A program made the translations under genes and the position numbers. The notes beneath the pieces are model-generated. The model made no database searches and was not told the DNA's origin. It saw only the letters and a program-made list of their open reading frames with translations. From assembly GCA_034439915.1 (NCBI GenBank), contig JAWXBI010000282.1, positions 1-35,553 on the forward strand: a stretch of 35,553 bases of DNA, in the 5' to 3' direction. The DNA comes from JADJLQ01 sp034439915 (GTDB lineage: Bacteria; Bacteroidota; Bacteroidia; Chitinophagales; Saprospiraceae). Shown piece by piece: positions 8,265 through 15,985 of this stretch; position 1 is the first letter of the stretch; each line of letters begins with the position of its first letter.

Positions 8265-9107
8265 ATGCCAGTAAGAAAATTTAAACCCGTCACACCAGGC
8301 ACCCGGTTTCGGATTGCCAATACGTTTACGGAAATTACTAAAGATACCCCTGAAAAAAGCCTGCTCGTTTCCCAGCAGGATGTGGCCGGAAGGAACAACC
8401 AGGGACGGATGACCGTAAGATACAGGGGCGGTGGACATAAAAAACAATATCGTATCATAGATTTTAAGCGGGATAAAGACGGTGTACCTGCAGTGGTACA
8501 TTCAATTGAGTATGATCCAAATCGTACCGCATATATCGCCCTGCTGCATTACACGGACGGTGAAAAAAGATATATCATAGCCCCGGTAGGTTTAAAAGTC
8601 GGGCAGAAATTGATGTCCGGTAAAACCGCTGAACCGGAAATCGGCAATACGCTGTACCTGCGGGATGTGCCCCTCGGGACTTCCATCCACGCAATCGAGT
8701 TGCACCCTCATCAAGGCGCGGCCCTCGCCAGAAGTGCCGGTACGTATGCCGAACTTACGGGCAAAGAAGACCGATATGCTGTAGTAAAGATGCCATCCGG
8801 TGAGGTGCGCAGGATATTGATGCAATGTCGTGCAACGATTGGGACCACCTCCAACCCGGATCATAGCCTTCAGATCCTGGGTAAAGCAGGCAGGAGCCGA
8901 TGGAGAGGAATACGACCCAGAAACCGCGGAGTAGCGATGAACCCGGTCGACCACCCAATGGGCGGAGGAGAAGGAAGGGCCTCAGGAGGCCATCCGAGAT
9001 CACGGACTTCAGTAAAAGCAAAAGGAGCAAAAACGAGGAGCAAAAACAAACAATCTCAAAAATTGATTATTTCTCATCGCAATGCTAAAAAATCTCAAGG
9101 CAAATAA
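8265..9107 (+). CDS. rplB: 50S ribosomal protein L2
   Basis: L2 is needed for subunit joining and lies close to the peptidyl transferase centre. The product has 280 residues. GRNNQGRMTVRYRGGGHKK near 44-62 and MNPVDHPMGGGEGRASGG near 225-242 are the diagnostic elements. In E. coli the second element reads DHPHGGGEGR; here the His after Pro is Met. The C-terminal tail is basic and rich in Lys and Ser. It is followed by rpsS after 12 bases. Confidence 0.97.
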   Translation: MPVRKFKPVTPGTRFRIANTFTEITKDTPEKSLLVSQQDVAGRNNQGRMTVRYRGGGHKKQYRIIDFKRDKDGVPAVVHSIEYDPNRTAYIALLHYTDGEKRYIIAPVGLKVGQKLMSGKTAEPEIGNTLYLRDVPLGTSIHAIELHPHQGAALARSAGTYAELTGKEDRYAVVKMPSGEVRRILMQCRATIGTTSNPDHSLQILGKAGRSRWRGIRPRNRGVAMNPVDHPMGGGEGRASGGHPRSRTSVKAKGAKTRSKNKQSQKLIISHRNAKKSQGK

Positions 9108-9119
9108 AGTTTAAAAATC

Positions 9120-9398
9120 ATGGCAAGATCAATAAAAAAAGGCCCTTATGTTTTTCACAAGTTGATGAAAAAAGTAACTGTGAATAAACAAAATAATAAA
9201 AAGACGGTGATCAAAACCTGGTCCAGGGCATCAATGATTATACCGGATATGGTAGGCGAAACGATTGCAGTGCACAATGGAAAAACATTTATTCCGGTAT
9301 ATGTAACGGAGAATATGGTAGGCCACAAACTCGGTGAATTTTCACCAACCCGTACGTTCAGGGGCCACTCCGGAAACAGGAAAGACGAAGCGAAATAA
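9120..9398 (+). CDS. rpsS: 30S ribosomal protein S19
   Basis: S19 is a 30S head protein that forms a complex with S13 near the A site. The product has 92 residues, the same length as in most bacteria. RSIKKGPYVFHKLMKK opens the protein, and the signature GKTFIPVYVTENMVGHKLGE followed by FSPTRTFRGHSG covers residues 55-85. The order rplB-rpsS-rplV is the conserved one. Confidence 0.97.
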   Translation: MARSIKKGPYVFHKLMKKVTVNKQNNKKTVIKTWSRASMIIPDMVGETIAVHNGKTFIPVYVTENMVGHKLGEFSPTRTFRGHSGNRKDEAK

Positions 9399-9425
9399 TT
9401 TATAAATCAACAAAAATTGTAGATC

Positions 9426-9812
9426 ATGGAAGCAGTAGCGCATTTGAGAAATGGTCATGGATCGGCCAGGAAAATAAGATTGGTCGTGGATAATATCCGG
9501 GGTAAAAAAGTAGTCGACGCCCTTAATATCCTGAAGTTTACCAAAAAGGATTCAGCGTATTGGGTTGAAAAAGCGCTGATTTCCGCAGTAGCCAATTGGG
9601 AAATTAAAAGTGAACAGTCGGGTAATACCGATGCGTATGACTTGATCGTGTCAAGGATTTTTGTTGGGGGAGGTCCGGTTTTAAAACGATTTCAGCCAGC
9701 GCCTCACGGCAGGGCTCACCGGATCAGAAAAAGGTCAAACCACCTCACCCTGGTCGTTTCCAATACCGTATTATTGCCTTCAGAAGGCCAAACAGAAGAA
9801 GTCAACCAATAA
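9426..9812 (+). CDS. rplV: 50S ribosomal protein L22
   Basis: L22 spans the 50S subunit and its beta hairpin narrows the nascent-peptide tunnel, where macrolide resistance changes can occur. The product has 128 residues, slightly longer than the E. coli 110. SARKIRLVVDNIRGKKVVDAL lies near 13-33, and the hairpin region RFQPAPHGRAHRIRKRSNH near 90-108 is intact. The C-terminal extension is short and acidic (EGQTEEVNQ). Confidence 0.96.
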   Translation: MEAVAHLRNGHGSARKIRLVVDNIRGKKVVDALNILKFTKKDSAYWVEKALISAVANWEIKSEQSGNTDAYDLIVSRIFVGGGPVLKRFQPAPHGRAHRIRKRSNHLTLVVSNTVLLPSEGQTEEVNQ

Positions 9813-9848
9813 TTATAATATTAACCAATATCATTTTATAAACTTAAT

Positions 9849-10655
9849 ATGGGTCAAAAAGTAAATCCAATAGGCAGCAGATTGGGCATCATCCGGGGAT
9901 GGGATTCCAATTGGTTTGGAGGTAAATCCATGGCTAAAAAAGTAGTCGAAGACGAACAAATCAGGAGGTACCTGTTTGCCCGGGTAGAAAAAGGAGGCGT
10001 GGCGAAGGTGGTCATTGAGCGTACCTTGAAAAGAATTACCCTGACTATCCATACCTCGCGTCCCGGTATCATTATTGGTAAAGGGGGCACCGAGGTGGAC
10101 AAGATTCGCGAAGAATTGAAAAAACTGGCTGGCAGTGATGTGCAGATCAATATTATGGAGATCCGCAAACCGGAACTGGAAGCGACCATCGTCGGTGAAT
10201 CCATTGCCAAACAAATTGAATCCCGTATCAACTACAGAAGAGCCATCAAATCCTCTATCCAGTCGACCATGCGCGCTGGTGCAGAAGGTATAAAAGTCAG
10301 GATTTCCGGTCGTCTAAACGGCGCGGAAATGTCCAGGTCTGAAGAATATAAAGAAGGTCGGACACCCCTGCATACCTTTAGGGCTGACATCGATTATTCC
10401 CTGGCCGAAGCGCAAACAGTTTATGGAAAAATTGGAATCAAAACCTGGATCTGCAAAGGTGAGGTATTGACCAAACGAGATCTTTCGCCCAACATCGGAA
10501 TGATTAAAAAAGATAATCAGGGTGGCGGCGGAGATCGTCGCGATGATCGCGGTGGAAGAAGAAGGCCTTCAGGTGGCGGAAGGGGAGATGGACGGGATAA
10601 TAGAAACCGCGGAGGAAATGACAGAAGGGATGATCGTGGAGGTCGCGGAAGGTGA
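9849..10655 (+). CDS. rpsC: 30S ribosomal protein S3 with RGG-type C-terminal tail
   Basis: S3 lines the mRNA entry channel and helps unwind mRNA. The product has 268 residues against about 233 in E. coli. The KH domain is seen as SRPGIIIGKGGTEVDKIRE near 72-90 (GxxG loop GKGG) and the C-terminal domain ends near TKRDLSPNIGMIKK. From residue 222 on there is a 47-residue tail of 16 Gly, 15 Arg and 9 Asp, with three RGG triplets and a repeated element DRRDDRGGR. Such tails resemble RNA-binding RGG regions of other proteins; the function here is inferred. A 63-base gap before rplP carries a promoter-like box. Confidence 0.97.
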   Translation: MGQKVNPIGSRLGIIRGWDSNWFGGKSMAKKVVEDEQIRRYLFARVEKGGVAKVVIERTLKRITLTIHTSRPGIIIGKGGTEVDKIREELKKLAGSDVQINIMEIRKPELEATIVGESIAKQIESRINYRRAIKSSIQSTMRAGAEGIKVRISGRLNGAEMSRSEEYKEGRTPLHTFRADIDYSLAEAQTVYGKIGIKTWICKGEVLTKRDLSPNIGMIKKDNQGGGGDRRDDRGGRRRPSGGGRGDGRDNRNRGGNDRRDDRGGRGR

Positions 10656-10686
10656 AATAACAAGGACTAATTTTAATAAATCATTG

Positions 10687-10694
10687 TACCTTTG
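10687..10694 (+). promoter_or_regulatory. Possible internal promoter before rplP
   Basis: TACCTTTG matches the Bacteroidota -7 consensus TAnnTTTG and lies 24 bases before the rplP ATG, in one of the wider gaps of the ribosomal unit. No TTG is found at the expected 17-23 base distance upstream, so the call rests on the -7 box and its position alone. Confidence 0.4.
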
Positions 10695-10718
10695 CCAAAC
10701 TTTTTTCAAAAATAAGAC

Positions 10719-11132
10719 ATGTTACAGCCAAAAAGACAGAAATATCGCAAACAACAGAAGGGCAGAAACAGAGGAGTTGCCATCAAGGGAAGTACGCTTG
10801 CTTTTGGTTCTTATGGATTGAAATCCATGGACTTAGGACGGATCACCAATAGACAACTTGAGGCCGCCCGTATCGCTATGACCCGCGAAACCAAACGGGA
10901 AGGTACAGTCTGGATCAGGATATTCCCGGATAAACCAATCACGCATAAACCCGCTGAAGTACGTATGGGAAAAGGGAAGGGAGCTGTGGAGTATTTTGTT
11001 GCCTTGGTTCAACCCGGCCGAATACTTTTTGAAATGGAAGGGGTGACCTCTGAAGCAGCCCATAAAGCCTTGAATTTGGCTGCACAAAAATTACCGATTA
11101 AGACCAAAATTGTCGTTAGATACGATTTATAA
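10719..11132 (+). CDS. rplP: 50S ribosomal protein L16
   Basis: L16 helps shape the A-site tRNA binding region of the 50S subunit. The product has 137 residues, the usual length. It begins MLQPKRQKYRKQQKGRNRG and contains GSYGLKSMDLGRITNRQLEAAR near 31-52 and KPAEVRMGKGKGAVEYFVA near 75-93. The second stretch holds the Arg that is hydroxylated in some bacteria. It is followed by rpmC after 15 bases. Confidence 0.97.
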   Translation: MLQPKRQKYRKQQKGRNRGVAIKGSTLAFGSYGLKSMDLGRITNRQLEAARIAMTRETKREGTVWIRIFPDKPITHKPAEVRMGKGKGAVEYFVALVQPGRILFEMEGVTSEAAHKALNLAAQKLPIKTKIVVRYDL

Positions 11133-11147
11133 ATAAATACGAGCATT

Positions 11148-11405
11148 ATGGCCAATAAGAAAAACCAGGAGATCAAAGAATTGTCGGTAACAGACATTGC
11201 CAATTCCCTGATCGAAACCAGAATGGAGCTTCAAAAATCTCTTTTTACCCACTCCGTTAAAGGGTTGGACAACCCGATGCATTTGAAAAAAATGAAAAAG
11301 CGAATTGCCCGTCTAAAAACGGAAGAACGCGCTCGTGAAATTGTAGCACTGACAGAAGAACAGAAAGCAGGGAGATCAAAAATAAGAGCGAGAAGAAGCA
11401 AATAA
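11148..11405 (+). CDS. rpmC: 50S ribosomal protein L29
   Basis: L29 sits beside L23 at the tunnel exit. The product has 85 residues, longer than the 63 of E. coli, because of an extended basic C-terminus (RAREIVALTEEQKAGRSKIR). The core is IKELSVTDIANSLIETRMELQKSLFTH near 8-34 and MHLKKMKKRIARLKTE near 44-59. Its place between rplP and rpsQ supports the call. Confidence 0.94.
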   Translation: MANKKNQEIKELSVTDIANSLIETRMELQKSLFTHSVKGLDNPMHLKKMKKRIARLKTEERAREIVALTEEQKAGRSKIRARRSK

Positions 11406-11423
11406 ATAATAACCAGAAAGCGT

Positions 11424-11435
11424 ACTCAATTGAGT
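11424..11435. repeat. Perfect 12-base palindrome in the rpmC-rpsQ gap
   Basis: ACTCAATTGAGT is a perfect dyad and is followed after two bases by a run of nine A. As RNA it gives only a 4-bp stem with an AATT loop. It lies 14 bases before the rpsQ ATG. A protein site or chance are both possible. Confidence 0.4.
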
Positions 11436-11449
11436 TAAAAAAAAATATC

Positions 11450-11734
11450 ATGGAGCAAAATTCAGCAACCGATCAAAAACCAACCCGAAAAGTTCGAAAA
11501 ACCAAGGTGGGTGTGGTGACCAGTATAAAAATGCAGAAAACCATCACGTTGGAATTGGATCGCAAAGTTATGCACCCGAAATACGGCAAATTCATGCACA
11601 AGACATCTAAATTTATGGCCCACGATGAAAAAAATGAATGTAAGGAAGGGGATACCGTGCGAATTATGGAAACCAGAAAACTAAGTAAAAACAAGAGCTG
11701 GAGAGTGATTGAAATCATCGCCAGAGCTAAATAA
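11450..11734 (+). CDS. rpsQ: 30S ribosomal protein S17
   Basis: S17 is a primary 16S rRNA binding protein of the 30S body with an OB fold. The product has 94 residues. RKVRKTKVGVVTSIKMQKTITLE near 13-35 and HPKYGKFMHKTSKFMAHDE near 42-60 are the family blocks, and the C-terminus has GDTVRIMETRKLSKNKSWRV. The first 12 residues (EQNSATDQKPT) are a short extension compared with E. coli. Confidence 0.96.
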   Translation: MEQNSATDQKPTRKVRKTKVGVVTSIKMQKTITLELDRKVMHPKYGKFMHKTSKFMAHDEKNECKEGDTVRIMETRKLSKNKSWRVIEIIARAK

Positions 11735-11773
11735 AGTATTAATTAGAGCATAGTTTATAAAAGGACAGGGAGT

Positions 11774-12142
11774 ATGATACAGACTGAATCAAAATTGAAT
11801 GTTGCGGACAATAGCGGAGCAAAAATAGTGCAGTGCATCCGCGTACTCGGAAGCACCCGCAGACGATATGCCGGTGTCGGGGATGTCATCGTAGTCACCG
11901 TCAAAGATGCCACACCGACAGGGGGTATAAAAAAAGGAACCGTTTCCAAAGCAGTGATTGTCCGGACCAAAAAACAAATCCACCGCAAAGACGGCACGTA
12001 CATCAAATTTGATGACAATGCTGTCGTGTTGCTGACCAACGCCGATGAACCCCGCGGAACCCGAATTTTTGGGCCAGTAGCCCGGGAATTGCGCGACAAA
12101 AATTATATGCGGATTGTTTCTTTGGCCCCCGAAGTATTATAA
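11774..12142 (+). CDS. rplN: 50S ribosomal protein L14
   Basis: L14 lies at the subunit interface and forms an intersubunit bridge. The product has 122 residues, the same as or within one residue of most bacteria. MIQTESKLNVADNSGAK opens the protein, and DNAVVLLTNADEPRGTRIFG near 76-95 is the diagnostic block. It is the first gene of the spc part, 39 bases after rpsQ. Confidence 0.97.
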   Translation: MIQTESKLNVADNSGAKIVQCIRVLGSTRRRYAGVGDVIVVTVKDATPTGGIKKGTVSKAVIVRTKKQIHRKDGTYIKFDDNAVVLLTNADEPRGTRIFGPVARELRDKNYMRIVSLAPEVL

Positions 12143-12168
12143 TTTTTAACCAGGATTGAAAGCAGTTT

Positions 12169-12519
12169 ATGATAACTAAAGTAAAAAACAAAATCAAACG
12201 GTTTGCCCCCAAACTGAACTTCAAAAAAGGAGATCAGGTATTGGTGATTTCAGGGGATGAAAAAGGCAAAAAGGGAGAAATACAAAAAGTAATCAAAGAA
12301 TCTTTGAAAGCTATTGTGACAGACATCAATATGGTAAAAAGACATACCAAACCGACCAACAATAACCCGGGCGGAATCCGGGAAATTCCGGCTCCGATTT
12401 ATTTATCTAAATTGATGCTCATCGACCCCAAAAGCGGAGAACCCACCCGAGTCGGTCGAAAATCAGAGGATGGTAAATCTATCCGCTACGCAAAAAAATC
12501 AGGTCAAACGATTAAGTGA
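12169..12519 (+). CDS. rplX: 50S ribosomal protein L24
   Basis: L24 starts 50S assembly by binding the 5' part of 23S rRNA. The product has 116 residues. A KOW motif is visible as FKKGDQVLVISGDEKGKKG near 19-37, followed by VTDINMVKRHTKPTNNNPGG. The stop codon sits 8 bases before the chosen rplE start. A GTG inside the last codons could give a 4-base overlap instead. Confidence 0.96.
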   Translation: MITKVKNKIKRFAPKLNFKKGDQVLVISGDEKGKKGEIQKVIKESLKAIVTDINMVKRHTKPTNNNPGGIREIPAPIYLSKLMLIDPKSGEPTRVGRKSEDGKSIRYAKKSGQTIK

Positions 12520-12527
12520 ATCCAGTT

Positions 12528-13085
12528 ATGAAATATACACCGAGACTCAGACAATATTATGCCGACACGATTGTGCCCAAATTGATGGAACAATTTAGTT
12601 ATAAGACGATCATGCAGGTTCCAAAACTGCTTAAGATATGTATCAACCAGGGTGTAGGAGAAGCTACTCAGGATCGTAAAACCGTGGATATCGCGGTGGG
12701 CGAGATTACCCTGATCACGGGTCAAAAAGCAGTACCGACCAAATCCAAAAAAGCAATTTCAAATTTTAAATTGCGGGAAAACATGGCAATCGGTGCCCGG
12801 GTTACCCTGCGGGGAGAAAGAATGTATGAATTTTTAGATCGCCTTATCGCTGTAGCCTTACCCCGGGTGAGGGACTTCAGGGGCATCAATGACAAAAGTT
12901 TTGACGGCAGGGGCAATTTTACTTTGGGGATCACGGAACAGATCATATTCCCTGAAATCGATCTGGACAAGATCAGCAAAATTGCCGGTATGGATATATC
13001 GATCATCACCTCCGCCAAAACCGATAAAGAAGCACACGCATTATTGTCCAGCCTGGGCCTTCCTTTTAAAAATCAGAAAAATTAA
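12528..13085 (+). CDS. rplE: 50S ribosomal protein L5
   Basis: L5 binds 5S rRNA and contacts the P-site tRNA. I use the ATG at 12528 (185 residues, MKYTPRLRQYYADTIVP), which matches the L5 N-terminus. The in-frame GTG at 12516 would add only four residues and overlap rplX. YKTIMQVPKLLKICINQGVGEA near 25-46 and RDFRGINDKSFDGRGNFTLG near 115-134 are conserved blocks. The length is close to the E. coli 179. Confidence 0.95.
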   Translation: MKYTPRLRQYYADTIVPKLMEQFSYKTIMQVPKLLKICINQGVGEATQDRKTVDIAVGEITLITGQKAVPTKSKKAISNFKLRENMAIGARVTLRGERMYEFLDRLIAVALPRVRDFRGINDKSFDGRGNFTLGITEQIIFPEIDLDKISKIAGMDISIITSAKTDKEAHALLSSLGLPFKNQKN

Positions 13086-13100
13086 ATATCCGTATTCGTT

Positions 13101-13370
13101 ATGGCAAAAAAATCAGTTATAGCAAGGCAAAAAAAACGCGAAGTATTGATCGCAAAGTATGCGGATTTAAGGACCAAACTTAAAGCAGCAGGTGATTATG
13201 AAGCCCTCGACAAATTACCGAGGAATTCATCCCCGGTAAGATCAAAAAACCGGTGCCAATTAACCGGCAGGCCAAGAGGGTATATGAGGAAATTCGGGAT
13301 ATCAAGGATAGCATTCAGAGATATGGCTTTGAATGGTAAAATTCCTGGCGTTACAAAATCCAGTTGGTAA
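13101..13370 (+). CDS. rpsN: 30S ribosomal protein S14, zinc-free type
   Basis: S14 is a 30S head protein. The product has 89 residues and is the long form without a zinc ribbon: only one Cys (in RCQLTGRPRGYMRKFG) is present, where zinc-type S14 has two CxxC pairs. The C-terminus FGISRIAFRDMALNGKIPG is typical. It starts 15 bases after rplE. Confidence 0.97.
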   Translation: MAKKSVIARQKKREVLIAKYADLRTKLKAAGDYEALDKLPRNSSPVRSKNRCQLTGRPRGYMRKFGISRIAFRDMALNGKIPGVTKSSW

Positions 13371-13395
13371 TATTTATTCTTATTAAGCAATTATT

Positions 13396-13800
13396 ATGGC
13401 AGTTACAGACTCAATAGCGGATTTTTTAACCCGCATCAGGAATGCCCAGCAGTCAGGGCATAGAATGGTAGAAATCCCTTCGTCCAATGTGAAAAAAAGG
13501 ATGACAGAAATCCTGTACGACAACGGATATATCCTTAAATATAAATTTGATAGACCAGAAGGGGAATTTGAAAAAATATCCATTGCCTTAAAATACGACC
13601 CGGTTACCCGACAGCCCATCATTCAAAAACTACAAAGGGCCTCCAGACCGGGATTGAGAAAATACAGCGGAGCCGAAGACCTGCCAAGAGTAGGTTCAGG
13701 CCTCGGGATCGCTATCGTTTCCACCAACAAAGGGATTATGACGGATAAACAGGCGCGTACCCAGAATGTGGGAGGTGAAGTATTGTGTTATATATTTTAG
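13396..13800 (+). CDS. rpsH: 30S ribosomal protein S8
   Basis: S8 binds the central domain of 16S rRNA, and in E. coli it represses the spc operon. The product has 134 residues. DSIADFLTRIRNAQQSGH near 5-22 and the C-terminal block GLGIAIVSTNKGIMTDKQAR near 101-120 identify it. The C-terminus VGGEVLCYIF is complete. Confidence 0.97.
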   Translation: MAVTDSIADFLTRIRNAQQSGHRMVEIPSSNVKKRMTEILYDNGYILKYKFDRPEGEFEKISIALKYDPVTRQPIIQKLQRASRPGLRKYSGAEDLPRVGSGLGIAIVSTNKGIMTDKQARTQNVGGEVLCYIF

Positions 13801-13820
13801 TCGATTAAAAAGATAAAGCC

Positions 13821-14378
13821 ATGTCACGAATTGGAAAATTACCGATCACTGTTCCTAGCGGGGTTGAGGTAAAAATAGATAAGAATAAAGTCACGGTCAA
13901 AGGGCCTAAGGGTCATCTGTCCCAGGATATTGACTGGGATATGAAACTAACGTTGGAAAATGGAGTTTTGACAGTTATCCGCCCCTCAGAACAAAAAAGA
14001 CATAAAGCTTTACATGGTACGACCCGGGCTATTCTGGCCAACATGATTAAGGGAGTGAGTGAAGGCTTTAAACAGGATATGGAAATCATCGGAGTAGGAT
14101 ATCGAACCTCCAATACAGGTAACCTATTGGAAATCGGTGTAGGGCATTCACACCCTATTATGATGTATGTTCCCGATGAACTTAAACTGGAGACGGTCAC
14201 AGAAAAAGGAAAACCCCCTTTAATCAAATTGGCGGGCAATGATCGTCAATTATTAGGACAGGTAAGCGCCAAATTGAGGACATTCCGCAAACCAGAGCCA
14301 TACAAAGGAAAGGGTATTAAATATGCTCAAGAGATATTGCGCAGAAAAGCAGGCAAAGCTGCCGGCAAAGCCAAATAG
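13821..14378 (+). CDS. rplF: 50S ribosomal protein L6
   Basis: L6 lies near the factor-binding site of the 50S subunit. The product has 185 residues against 177 in E. coli. It begins MSRIGKLPITVPSGVEVKI and carries the C-terminal signature PEPYKGKGIKYAQEILRRKAGK near 158-179. Two similar beta domains make up the rest. The extra length is a short basic tail (KAAGKAK). Confidence 0.97.
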   Translation: MSRIGKLPITVPSGVEVKIDKNKVTVKGPKGHLSQDIDWDMKLTLENGVLTVIRPSEQKRHKALHGTTRAILANMIKGVSEGFKQDMEIIGVGYRTSNTGNLLEIGVGHSHPIMMYVPDELKLETVTEKGKPPLIKLAGNDRQLLGQVSAKLRTFRKPEPYKGKGIKYAQEILRRKAGKAAGKAK

Positions 14379-14407
14379 TAAATATTCAAGTTTATAATCT
14401 GAACGAG

Positions 14408-14761
14408 ATGAAAGCAACTAAAAATCCCGGTAAAACAAAAATCAAATACCGGATCCGCAAAAAAGTAAACGGACTTCCTGAAAGGCCCCGATTGGCTGTG
14501 TTCAGAAGCAATAAATCAATTTATTGCCAGCTTATCGACGATACCAAAAGCGTAACCGTGGGCGCTGCATCTTCGCACGATGAATCCATTTCGAAAGAAA
14601 ATAATAAAACCGAGCAGGCCAAATCGGTAGGAGCCCTGATCGCTGCCCAGGCAAAAGCCCTGAATATTGAAACAGTGGTTTTTGACCGTGGAGGAAATCT
14701 TTATCATGGAAGGGTAAAATCCCTTGCCGACGGAGCCCGCGAAGCCGGACTTAAATTTTAA
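14408..14761 (+). CDS. rplR: 50S ribosomal protein L18
   Basis: L18 binds 5S rRNA together with L5. The product has 117 residues, the same as in E. coli. RPRLAVFRSNKSIYCQLIDD near 26-45 and the C-terminus VVFDRGGNLYHGRVKSLADGAREAGLKF, given here only as its conserved end GAREAGLKF, are typical. It lies between rplF and rpsE as expected. Confidence 0.97.
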   Translation: MKATKNPGKTKIKYRIRKKVNGLPERPRLAVFRSNKSIYCQLIDDTKSVTVGAASSHDESISKENNKTEQAKSVGALIAAQAKALNIETVVFDRGGNLYHGRVKSLADGAREAGLKF

Positions 14762-14794
14762 TCATACAGTTAATAGAATTTTTGATCAAATAAT

Positions 14795-15313
14795 ATGGCA
14801 AACAGAGCAGTAAAACGAGTCAAGCCGGCTGAAGCAGAACTAAAAGAAAAAATGGTTGCCCTCAATCGGGTAGCTAAGGTGACCAAAGGAGGTCGTACAT
14901 TCAGCTTTGCAGCCATCGTCGTAGTCGGAGATGGAAATGGTGTAGTTGGACATGGTTTGGGAAAAGCCCGGGATGTCCAGGAATCTATAGCTAAAGCGGT
15001 AGATGACGCCAAGAAAAACCTCATCCGTGTAAATATTCATAAAGGGACTATCCCCCATATGCAGGTAGGTAAATTCGGCGCAGGCAGGGTGATGATCAAG
15101 CCGGCATCCGAAGGTACAGGTGTAATAGCTGGTGGCGCCATGAGGGCAGTGCTGGATATGGCCGGAGTGCATAATGTATTGGGTAAATCCCTGGGGTCTT
15201 CCAATCCCCACAACGTAATCAAAGCCACCCTGGATGCACTCTCTAAAATGAGGTCTCCCCAGGAGATTGCACAACAGAGAAAAGTATCCCTGGATAAAGT
15301 TTTTAACGGGTAA
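14795..15313 (+). CDS. rpsE: 30S ribosomal protein S5
   Basis: S5 takes part in mRNA entry and decoding accuracy. The product has 172 residues. The N-terminal double-stranded RNA-binding-like domain has the block FSFAAIVVVGDGNGVVGHGL near 36-55, and the C-terminal half has GTGVIAGGAMRAVLDMAGV near 107-125. A normal rpmD follows after 11 bases. Confidence 0.97.
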   Translation: MANRAVKRVKPAEAELKEKMVALNRVAKVTKGGRTFSFAAIVVVGDGNGVVGHGLGKARDVQESIAKAVDDAKKNLIRVNIHKGTIPHMQVGKFGAGRVMIKPASEGTGVIAGGAMRAVLDMAGVHNVLGKSLGSSNPHNVIKATLDALSKMRSPQEIAQQRKVSLDKVFNG

Positions 15314-15324
15314 TATTCAAAACG

Positions 15325-15504
15325 ATGACAAAAGTTAAAATCACGCAGACAAAAAGCATAATCGAAAAGACCGATCGCCAGAAAAAAACAGTGAAAGCAC
15401 TGGGGTTGAAAGGGGTTCGACACAGTGTGGAGCATGAACTTACTCCGCAGATTGCAGGTATGATAAATAAAGTGGCACACCTCGTAGTTGTGGATACCAT
15501 TTAA
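15325..15504 (+). CDS. rpmD: 50S ribosomal protein L30
   Basis: This short gene codes for 59 residues, beginning MTKVKITQTKSIIEKTDRQK and ending MINKVAHLVVVDTI. The ferredoxin-like L30 core is recognisable from KTVKALGLKGVRHSVEHE near 21-38. It sits exactly between rpsE and rplO, where rpmD is expected, with 11- and 24-base spacers. No frameshift or missing end is seen. Confidence 0.95.
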   Translation: MTKVKITQTKSIIEKTDRQKKTVKALGLKGVRHSVEHELTPQIAGMINKVAHLVVVDTI

Positions 15505-15528
15505 TAAACAATTAAATCGCATTAGATC

Positions 15529-15975
15529 ATGGAATTAAGTAGTTTAAAACCGGCCAAGGGAGCGACCAAAAACAACAAACGGAGAGGTCGGGGAGTAGCA
15601 ACGGGTGCCGGTGGTACTGCCGGGAGAGGTCATAAAGGACACAAATCAAGATCGGGTTATAAAGCAAAAAGAAATTTTGAAGGGGGTCAAATGCCTTTGC
15701 AAATGAGATTGCCCAAAATTGGATTTAAAAATCCATCCAGGGTAGAATTTGCCGTACTCAACCTGGATCAATTACAAAATTATGCCCTCAAATCCGGTTT
15801 AGACCAGATTGACGTGCCATGGTTGGTAAAAGAAGGCGTGATTAAACCAGGCCAAAAACTAAAAGTGTTAGGACGGGGTGACCTTCAAAGTGCGCTGAAA
15901 GTTTCAGCACATGCATGCTCTGCAACAGCTAAAAAATGGATAGAAGAAAAAGGTGGAACGATCACAATAATTTAA
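15529..15975 (+). CDS. rplO: 50S ribosomal protein L15
   Basis: L15 is a late-assembly 50S protein with a long basic arm threading the rRNA. The product has 148 residues. The arm is visible near 18-50 as RRGRGVATGAGGTAGRGHKG followed by FEGGQMPLQMRLPKIGF. The C-terminal globular part ends KKWIEEKGGTITII. secY starts 10 bases later. Confidence 0.97.
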   Translation: MELSSLKPAKGATKNNKRRGRGVATGAGGTAGRGHKGHKSRSGYKAKRNFEGGQMPLQMRLPKIGFKNPSRVEFAVLNLDQLQNYALKSGLDQIDVPWLVKEGVIKPGQKLKVLGRGDLQSALKVSAHACSATAKKWIEEKGGTITII

Positions 15976-15985
15976 TTCCCCTCCA

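Noticed and set aside
7968..8501. Minus-strand open frame of 177 codons opposite rplW and rplB
   Set aside because: It crosses two certain ribosomal genes and its translation looks like antisense of basic proteins.
10510..10655. Low-complexity DNA at the end of rpsC as a non-coding repeat array
   Set aside because: The frame is open, is continuous with S3 and encodes a coherent Gly/Arg/Asp tail.
12516..12527. GTG at 12516 as the rplE start, overlapping rplX
   Set aside because: The ATG at 12528 fits the conserved L5 N-terminus; the extra residues NPVM are not typical.
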